Assembly (NCBI GenBank): GCA_025453375.1
Contig: JALOQT010000086.1
Coordinates: 1-5,503, forward strand
Source of the DNA: Phycisphaerales bacterium
Lineage (GTDB): Bacteria > Planctomycetota > Phycisphaerae > Phycisphaerales > UBA1924
Length of the DNA stretch: 5,503 nucleotides
Direction of reading: 5' to 3'
The notes under the pieces are model-generated. The model was not told where the DNA came from. It saw only the letters and a program-made list of their open reading frames with translations, and made no database searches. A program made the position numbers and the translations under genes. Of this stretch, positions 1-5,503 are shown piece by piece. Each line of letters starts with the position of its first letter. Within the stretch, counting starts at the first letter, position 1.

Positions 1-1
1 C

Positions 2-1819
<1,818 letters not shown>

Positions 1820-1876
1820 TGCCGGCTGCAACGAGCGCCATCGGGCAACGTGCATGTGAACGTCAAAGCCCAGCAC

Positions 1877-1932
1877 CATCGAGCATCAACGTGTCTTCTG
1901 ATGCGCGATCCCTGATGCCCGATGCGTGCTCG
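1877..1932. repeat. Heptamer tandem-repeat array between two convergent genes
   Basis: Eight consecutive 7-base units can be laid out in register. The clearest are CTGATGC (1898-1904), GCGATCC (1905-1911), CTGATGC (1912-1918) and CCGATGC (1919-1925). The first two, CATCGAG and CATCAAC (1877-1890), are a related pair that resembles the later units on the opposite strand. As a result 1877-1887 can pair with 1914-1924 over 11 positions with a single A-C mismatch, giving an imperfect stem with a 26-base loop. The array lies 57 bases after the gyrB stop and 3 bases beyond the end of the barrel gene, so it could act as a bidirectional 3' structure. No T-run follows on either strand, so an intrinsic terminator is not supported. 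Confidence 0.7.
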
Positions 1933-1935
1933 TAC

Positions 1936-2799
1936 TTAGAACAAAATCCGCAGCCCCATCCCCACGCTCCAGTCCAGTTCCGGGCGCTGGTCCAGCCAGT
2001 TGGCCACCGGCAGTTGCAGCATCGCCTCAAAGCTCACTACCCGCCCCTCATACATAATCCCGGGTGACCAGCGCAGCTCCGTGTCGCCGTTGGTCTCCAT
2101 CAGCGTGTTGAGTTCCGCCGTCACATACCACGCCCCGGTGCTGGTGCTGGTGAACGTCTCCGGCCAGAAGCGATAGACATAACTGGCGTTGAATCGGAAC
2201 AGGTCCGCCGTGCCGTCGCCACCCTGAATGTTCGCCAGCCGGTCCTCGATCCCGCCGGTGGTCATCATGTAGTCCGCCTCGAGGTTCACCCCGTGCAGCC
2301 CATGCACCTTCGTGAACACCACGCCCACGTGCGGATCGACATTCACCCCATCCTTCGTGTCCACCCGCCCGCCGAAGATCACCGCGGCACGCATCGTGTC
2401 GATCGTTCCGTTGTTCTCCATGAAGAACCGGTGCTTGAACGTGAAGTCCACACTCTCCACCGCCACCTCATGGTCACCACCCCCCGCCGCCAGCGGCGCA
2501 TTGGTGTCCACATACTCCAGCGGCGCCTGAATATTCAGCGACCACGCCAGCGCCAGCCCGATCTGCACGCCCAGATCCATCGTGTAAAACGTCGTCCGCG
2601 TGCTCGGCCCATCCGGGTCCGCACCATACTGGCTCACGAATGCCTGCGGCCTGAACATCAGCGCCCCGGCCACCGGCATCGTCGCCGCGTTGGTATACAT
2701 CGCCTCCTGCCCGAAGCTCACCCGCTCGCCGACGCCGACCGCCGCCACACCCGCCACCACCGACAGCAGCATCCGCTGGGAAACTCCTGAACGTTTCAT
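1936..2799 (-). CDS. Probable outer-membrane beta-barrel protein (transporter / phenol MetA-like fold)
   Basis: A 287-residue exported protein. The N-terminus has a signal peptide: Lys2, Arg3, Arg9, a hydrophobic stretch at 10-23, and likely cleavage near 28-33. The rest reads as alternating amphipathic strands, for example residues 76-97, 117-126, 136-146, 156-180, 199-212, 223-234, 243-265 and 276-287. Its last residue is Phe in LRILF, the classic C-terminal signature of outer-membrane barrels. The segment SPGIMYEGRVVSFEAMLQLPV (split about 246-265) resembles the last strands of the 'MetA-pathway of phenol degradation' type of putative outer-membrane transporters. That assignment is from recall of the family pattern, not a search. 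The ATG at 2799 is supported by GGAG at 2806-2809 with a 6-base spacer. It is last in a same-strand run after the HMA lipoprotein gene but is separated from it by 224 bases, so it may have its own promoter. The substrate is unknown. Confidence 0.8.
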   Translation of the reverse strand: MKRSGVSQRMLLSVVAGVAAVGVGERVSFGQEAMYTNAATMPVAGALMFRPQAFVSQYGADPDGPSTRTTFYTMDLGVQIGLALAWSLNIQAPLEYVDTNAPLAAGGGDHEVAVESVDFTFKHRFFMENNGTIDTMRAAVIFGGRVDTKDGVNVDPHVGVVFTKVHGLHGVNLEADYMMTTGGIEDRLANIQGGDGTADLFRFNASYVYRFWPETFTSTSTGAWYVTAELNTLMETNGDTELRWSPGIMYEGRVVSFEAMLQLPVANWLDQRPELDWSVGMGLRILF

Positions 2800-2831
2800 G
2801 CATCACTCCATCGCCATGTGTCTCATCACCA

Positions 2832-2860
2832 GGTACCCCCTCTCTTCGAGAGGGGGTACC
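2832..2860. repeat. Perfect 13-bp inverted repeat (hairpin) upstream of the barrel gene
   Basis: GGTACCCCCTCTC and its exact reverse complement flank a 3-base loop (TTC on the + strand, GAA on the - strand). In the - strand transcript the stem would end 32 bases before the barrel ATG, leaving the Shine-Dalgarno sequence free. No T-run follows on either strand, so a simple intrinsic terminator is unlikely. It could be an mRNA-stabilising leader hairpin, a protein-binding site or a copy of a dispersed palindromic repeat. The palindrome is directly visible; its role is open. Confidence 0.8.
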
Positions 2861-2866
2861 GCCACA

Positions 2867-2893
2867 GACCAACCCAACTCGCTGGACCAACCC
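2867..2893. repeat. 9-bp direct repeat with 18-bp period
   Basis: GACCAACCC occurs at 2867-2875 and again at 2885-2893, so the copies start 18 bases apart. On the - strand the copies read GGGTTGGTC. They lie 68-94 bases upstream of the barrel start, between the 20-bp dyad and the 29-bp hairpin. This is a position where an activator or repressor could bind, but no known operator is recognised. Confidence 0.4.
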
Positions 2894-2912
2894 GTGCGCG
2901 GCGTGGCGAGGC

Positions 2913-2932
2913 CAGATCACACCCATGATCTG
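2913..2932. promoter_or_regulatory. 20-bp dyad, candidate operator
   Basis: A perfect inverted repeat, CAGATCA-N6-TGATCTG, sits in the gap between the HMA lipoprotein gene and the barrel gene, about 114 bases upstream of the barrel start. The half-site and spacer lengths suit a dimeric regulator, but the sequence does not match metal-regulator operators that I know (CueR, CopY, Fur types). It could equally form a 7-bp RNA stem with a 6-base loop. Confidence 0.4.
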
Positions 2933-2973
2933 CACACTCACCGCGCCGCGGCTACACCCCTCGGCCCTCAAAC

Positions 2974-3015
2974 CTGAGCCCTGAGTCCTGAGCCCAGAGC
3001 CTTGAGCCTTGAGCC
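2974..3015. repeat. Six-copy heptamer tandem-repeat array
   Basis: Six contiguous 7-base units with no spacers: CTGAGCC, CTGAGTC, CTGAGCC, CAGAGCC and then TTGAGCC twice. A degenerate seventh unit (CTCAAAC, 2967-2973) may precede them. The array begins 8 bases past the end of the HMA lipoprotein gene, on its downstream side. It is not inside a gene: its length is a multiple of 7, not of 3, and no plausible coding frame crosses it. It resembles the heptameric STRR arrays of cyanobacteria in form. Confidence 0.85.
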
Positions 3016-3023
3016 CTTCCCGT

Positions 3024-3488
3024 CTACTTCTCAATCTTCACCAGCGTCAGCGCCGCGTCCTTGACCGCTTCGGACAGATCATGCGGGCTGGGGCGCGAGC
3101 GTCCACCCAGGCCGACGAGTACCTTGCCCGCGCCAAGGTCTACCTGCACGCTCGTCACGCCGCGCACGTTCTCCAACGCCTTGTCGATGTTCGTCGCGCA
3201 CTGCGGGCACCCCAGGCCGTTGACCCACAGCGTCACCTCATCACCCTCCAGCGCCGTGGTGCTGTGCGTCTCGGCCAGGTCCTTGGCTGACACACTGTGT
3301 ACCACGCCCTCGGTCGGCTTGGCCTCAGCCCCAGCCCCCGCTCCCGCGCCCGCCCCCGCGCCAGTGGTCGCACCACCCGCGCCCGCAACCTCAGCCCGGC
3401 CAACCTGCCCACCACCCCCCGCGCACCCGCCCACCATCATCGCGCCAGCCACCACCATCGCCGCCGTCAGTTTCGTGTACGTCGTCAT
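3024..3488 (-). CDS. Lipoprotein with a C-terminal heavy-metal-associated (HMA) domain
   Basis: A 154-residue protein in three parts. Residues 1-22 are a lipoprotein signal with Lys6, a hydrophobic core and lipobox Val19-Gly-Gly-Cys22, so Cys22 would be lipidated and the protein held at a membrane facing the periplasm. Residues about 23-60 are a Gly/Ala spacer that includes an alternating Gly-Ala run at 43-54. Residues about 83-154 fit the beta-alpha-beta-beta-alpha-beta HMA fold, with the metal-binding loop GLGCPQC (Cys94, Cys97) and the following helix NIDKALENVRGV. HMA domains usually bind Cu(I), Hg(II) or similar soft metals and pass them on; the usual Met of GMxCxxC is Leu here. The ATG at 3488 is preferred to the one at 3497 because AAAGGA lies 8 bases before it but abuts the other. 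The gene sits between the Cys-rich gene and the barrel gene. Confidence 0.88.
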   Translation of the reverse strand: MTTYTKLTAAMVVAGAMMVGGCAGGGGQVGRAEVAGAGGATTGAGAGAGAGAGAEAKPTEGVVHSVSAKDLAETHSTTALEGDEVTLWVNGLGCPQCATNIDKALENVRGVTSVQVDLGAGKVLVGLGGRSRPSPHDLSEAVKDAALTLVKIEK

Positions 3489-3496
3489 GGGAATCA

Positions 3497-3502
3497 TCCT
3501 TT
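3497..3502 (-). promoter_or_regulatory. Ribosome binding site that decides the start of the HMA lipoprotein
   Basis: AAAGGA on the - strand overlaps the upstream ATG at 3497 but lies 8 bases before the ATG at 3488. Only the latter spacing is workable, so translation probably starts at 3488 and gives MTTYTK rather than MIPMTT. Confidence 0.65.
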
Positions 3503-3517
3503 CGCGGCATCGCCGCG
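3503..3517 (-). promoter_or_regulatory. Small perfect hairpin next to the HMA gene ribosome binding site
   Basis: CGCGGC and GCCGCG flank a 3-base loop and end directly at the AAAGGA Shine-Dalgarno sequence. A 6-bp all-GC stem touching the ribosome binding site could tune translation or stack on the leader. Its small size in GC-rich DNA means chance is quite possible. Confidence 0.35.
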
Positions 3518-3632
3518 CTCAATCTGCACTTCAGTCAACTCACTGCACCACACCACAAATCACGCCGCCGCCGCACGCCACCCCCATGGCTCACGCCACG
3601 CGCAGCAACAGCCCGGACACCTTGTGTGACTA

Positions 3633-3649
3633 CCCCCACACCCACCCCC
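3633..3649 (-). other. G-run tract just past the end of the Cys-rich gene
   Basis: On the - strand this reads as runs of five, three and five G separated by T and TGT, 14 bases after the Cys-rich gene stop codon. A nearby GG (about 3655) could supply a fourth run for a two-layer G-quadruplex, but a three-layer one is not complete. The rest of the 174-base gap up to the HMA gene start holds no gene or clear promoter that I can see. Confidence 0.3.
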
Positions 3650-3662
3650 ACGCTCCAGCGAT

Positions 3663-4169
3663 CTACAACCGAAGCACCCCAGCCCGCCGCAGCACCCCGC
3701 GGCCCCCGCCGTCATCACCCTCCCCACCCATCTCGACCCCGACATCGACCAGAGCCGCCCGCCCACGCTCCACCCGCCCCGCCGCCGCGATCGCAGCCCA
3801 CAGCGCCGGCCGATGCCGCACCCCGTCCGCCTGGTGCCTCGCTTCGCGCTGCACCCGCGCCTGCCCAGCGACCACCGCTAGATGCACCGCGCCCGCCCCA
3901 CCACCCGTCGGCACGCGCGGCCCGCCGCCGCCCCCGCTCGGCATACACGGGCACACCTCGCGATCATCACACGTCCCCGGCCCGCACGGGCAAGGCTCAT
4001 CACCCTCCCCGCCCGGCTCATGGCACGTGCACGCCCCACCCGCCCCGGCCGCAGAAACCACCCGCCCCGAACCCACCTCCCGATCCGCCAGCACCGCGCG
4101 CGCCATCTCGCCACCAGTCAGCCCCAGGGCGACTGCCAGCACCAACAGCATGGCACGCAGATGCTTCAC
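3663..4169 (-). CDS. Small exported Cys-rich protein with CxC motifs, function unknown
   Basis: A 168-residue protein that I do not recognise. A signal peptide is plausible: Lys2, Arg5, a hydrophobic core at 7-18 and cleavage near Ala25 or Ala28. A mature cysteine cluster follows, with seven Cys in 29 residues (47, 49, 60, 62, 67, 73, 75) in the pattern CTCH...CPC...C...CPC, plus His50. A Gly-rich linker spans about 79-91, and then a Cys-free, Arg/Ala/Gly-rich tail. CxC pairs are typical of soft-metal binders such as metallothioneins and copper chaperones. The HMA lipoprotein next door makes periplasmic metal binding a reasonable inference, not a demonstrated role. The GTG at 4169 is chosen because the signal peptide starts there and TAGGA lies 6 bases upstream; the frame stays open to a GTG at 4361, but that extension looks non-coding. 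G/C-ending codons continue to the stop, supporting the tail, though its composition is unusual. Confidence 0.62.
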   Translation of the reverse strand: MKHLRAMLLVLAVALGLTGGEMARAVLADREVGSGRVVSAAGAGGACTCHEPGGEGDEPCPCGPGTCDDREVCPCMPSGGGGGPRVPTGGGAGAVHLAVVAGQARVQREARHQADGVRHRPALWAAIAAAGRVERGRAALVDVGVEMGGEGDDGGGRGVLRRAGVLRL

Positions 4170-4175
4170 TCCTGA

Positions 4176-4180
4176 TCCTA
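4176..4180 (-). promoter_or_regulatory. Ribosome binding site supporting the GTG start of the Cys-rich gene
   Basis: TAGGA on the - strand lies 6 bases before the GTG at 4169, directly ahead of the signal peptide. The alternative ATG six codons later (4151) has no purine-rich site at a suitable distance. Confidence 0.5.
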
Positions 4181-4298
4181 CGAACCGACCTCCCAAGGCA
4201 GTTCGCCCCCGCGACCACAAGCCATCACGCCGATCCGTCCAAACCTTCTCCAAAGACCAAATAACCCGCCGCTCCCGCCGCGCGGGACAAGCTGCCGA

Positions 4299-4317
4299 GG
4301 CCCACGTCCAGCGGGCC
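4299..4317 (-). other. GC-rich hairpin in the gap above the Cys-rich gene
   Basis: On the - strand GGCCCGC and GTGGGCC can pair over seven positions (one G-U) around a 5-base loop, 41 bases past the stop of the unknown gene at 4358. No T-run follows, so it is at best a weak or factor-assisted terminator. The rest of the 188-base gap (4170-4357) holds a heptamer array at its far end and a slightly AT-richer stretch near 4220-4265, where a promoter for the Cys-rich gene might lie; no convincing -35/-10 pair is seen. Confidence 0.3.
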
Positions 4318-4335
4318 GCAGGCGGATGAGGGAGC

Positions 4336-4356
4336 GTCTCACGTCTCACGTCTTCT
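4336..4356. repeat. Short heptamer tandem-repeat array
   Basis: GTCTCAC occurs twice in tandem (4336-4349), followed by GTCTTCT (4350-4356) and then CTCACGG, which runs into the stop of the neighbouring gene. The array therefore begins immediately beyond the stop codon of the - strand gene ending at 4358, the same placement as the other two heptamer arrays. The block GTCTTCT also appears in the array near 1894-1900. Confidence 0.6.
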
Positions 4357-4357
4357 C

Positions 4358-5503
4358 TCACGGCGCCTTGTTCGTGTCCTGAAGGTTCTTCCGCAGCAGG
4401 CTGATCACCGGCGGCCAGATCAGGTAGTCGCCCTTGTCGTCGCGGATCATCTGCGTCGCCGTCAGCATCCGGTTGTTGTTTCCGTCCGGACCGGCGCTGT
4501 AGATCACAAACGTGTCAGCACGCAGCGGCACCTCGAAGTTCGGATAGTTGTTGCCCATCATCGACGGGAAGATCCGGATCAGGTGCGGCGCGTTGGGGTC
4601 AATCTCGCGCCCGGGCTGCAGCGTCTTGGCAATGTCCAGGCTGCCGAACTGTGCCGTGAAGTCGCGGATCGGCACGAAGAACCCGAACCGCTCGTTGGTC
4701 CGGCTAAATGGATCGCGGTCCATCGTGCGGATGAACTGCGGCGTCGAGGAGTTGATATCCCCCGGCAACTGGCCCTTGGCCAGCACAAATCCATACGTCG
4801 CCAGCGCCGCACGCGTGCCCGCCGCCTCGATCATGAACTGATTGCGCAGCTGCAGCACCTCGCCCAGGTTGCCCAGAATCAGGTCCAGGCTGGAGAACTG
4901 CACACGATCAATCCGCGCCCAGTCCGGCGGGATGTTGTGCAGCAGGTCAAACTTCCCGACCTGGAAGCGACGATCCCAGTCGCCAAACACCCCGCGCACG
5001 CGACGGTTCGTCTCGGTCGTCTCGGCATGCAGCTGCATCATCGCCGTCCACTTGGCATTCTCGCTGAACAGCCGATACGGCCGGTCCTCCGCCGCCACGC
5101 GGGCAAACGTCCGGGCAAACTCCGCCGCGTTTGCACGCTGGTTCGGCGTAAACGTCCGCGCCGTGATCTGTTCCGCCGCGTGGAAGTCACCCTGCGGCAT
5201 CAGATACCGCTCGACATTCAGCACGCTCCGCGTCGCATCCAGCCGCTGATACAGCATGTCGCGGATCGTCTCAGCCGTGATCGTCCGCTTCTCGCTGCGG
5301 AAATCCTGCCACGCCAGATCGCGCACGCGCTGCAGCGCCAGGATCAGCATGTTCGTCCCGACCGTCTTCTCCTCCATGAAGTTGCGGTCGGCAATCTGGC
5401 GGGCGAAATACACCCAGTGCACCATCAGCTTCAACGCATCATCACCCTTGCCCGCCGCCATCAGGCGCGTCGCCTCATAGTGCGCCGCCAGCTCCAGCCT
5501 CTT
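4358..5503 (-). CDS. Protein of unknown function with a C-terminal pseudopilin-like 'YSAGPDG' module (N-terminus outside the window)
   Basis: The frame is open to the right edge, so the gene starts beyond base 5503; 381 residues are visible. I do not recognise the whole protein. Counting from the first visible codon, residues 1 to about 220 look mainly alpha-helical and contain no catalytic motif that I can name. From about 220 comes a pattern known from many planctomycete and verrucomicrobial proteins and reminiscent of type II secretion pseudopilins. It comprises a helix followed by TRAALATYGFVLAKGQLP (230-247), then a DPF turn (264-266), then the strand and loop FVIYSAGPDGNNN (332-344), and a final GDYLIWPPV strand. 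An insert of about 50 residues separates DPF from YSAGPDG. A surface or envelope location is possible but cannot be judged without the N-terminus. The Cys-rich gene lies 188 bases downstream on the same strand, so cotranscription is uncertain. Confidence 0.85.
   Translation of the reverse strand, partial: KRLELAAHYEATRLMAAGKGDDALKLMVHWVYFARQIADRNFMEEKTVGTNMLILALQRVRDLAWQDFRSEKRTITAETIRDMLYQRLDATRSVLNVERYLMPQGDFHAAEQITARTFTPNQRANAAEFARTFARVAAEDRPYRLFSENAKWTAMMQLHAETTETNRRVRGVFGDWDRRFQVGKFDLLHNIPPDWARIDRVQFSSLDLILGNLGEVLQLRNQFMIEAAGTRAALATYGFVLAKGQLPGDINSSTPQFIRTMDRDPFSRTNERFGFFVPIRDFTAQFGSLDIAKTLQPGREIDPNAPHLIRIFPSMMGNNYPNFEVPLRADTFVIYSAGPDGNNNRMLTATQMIRDDKGDYLIWPPVISLLRKNLQDTNKAP

Noticed and set aside
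2832..2860. Intrinsic terminator of the HMA gene transcript
   Set aside because: The stem is excellent but lacks a T-run on either strand and lies far from the HMA stop and close to the barrel start.
2974..3015. CRISPR array
   Set aside because: The units are 7 bases with no spacers, and no cas gene is present; these are simple tandem repeats.
2474..3034. 186-codon - strand frame running through the heptamer array into the barrel gene
   Set aside because: It overlaps the barrel signal peptide region in another frame, and its start is a repeat-derived peptide (LRTQGSGLRAEG-like). The barrel frame has a ribosome binding site and a proper C-terminal Phe.
3489..3497. Upstream ATG at 3497 for the HMA lipoprotein
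   Set aside because: The Shine-Dalgarno sequence overlaps this ATG, leaving no spacer; the ATG at 3488 has an 8-base spacer.
3061..4329. 422-codon + strand reading frame across the HMA and Cys-rich genes
   Set aside because: It encodes a Pro/Arg/Thr/Ser-rich string with no domain, and overlaps two - strand genes with signal peptides and real motifs. It is the shadow of GC-rich coding DNA.
4170..4361. GTG at 4361 as start of the Cys-rich gene, overlapping the upstream stop as GTGA
   Set aside because: The overlap looks like translational coupling, but the added 64 residues are not protein-like and place the signal peptide internally. The GTG at 4169 has a ribosome binding site and heads the signal peptide.

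Overview
The window is GC-rich bacterial DNA holding five protein-coding genes. Two of them run off the edges. One gene, the 3' part of gyrB, lies on the + strand; the other four lie on the - strand. The organism is most likely a member of the Planctomycetota (possibly Phycisphaerae) or a relative in the PVC group. This is an inference from three things: a Gram-negative-type GyrB with an enlarged insert, an outer-membrane barrel plus a lipoprotein (so a diderm cell), and a C-terminal 'YSAGPDG' pseudopilin-like module of a kind I associate with planctomycete and verrucomicrobial hypothetical proteins. No search could be run.

Layout: positions 2-1819 (+) encode the C-terminal two thirds of DNA gyrase subunit B. 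It converges on a run of - strand genes. Reading down the - strand, these are: the 3' end of a gene of unknown function (runs off the right edge, ends at 4358); a small exported Cys-rich protein with CxC motifs (4169-3663); a lipoprotein with a heavy-metal-associated (HMA) CPQC domain (3488-3024); and a probable outer-membrane beta-barrel protein (2799-1936). The last three form a plausible envelope metal-handling group: a cysteine-rich binder, an HMA carrier tethered to a membrane, and an outer-membrane barrel. No metal pump or regulator is visible, so this role is inferred.

The gaps are unusually structured. Three separate arrays of 7-bp tandem repeats, each with a different unit, sit just beyond the stop codons of three of the - strand genes (1877-1932, 2974-3015, 4336-4356). 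They recall the short heptamer repeats (STRR) known from cyanobacteria. The 224-base gap upstream of the barrel gene also holds a 20-bp dyad, a 9-bp direct repeat with 18-bp period and a perfect 13-bp-stem hairpin, and looks like a regulatory leader. I saw no tRNA, rRNA, CRISPR array, transposase or other mobile element. The many long overlapping reading frames are shadows of GC-rich coding sequence.
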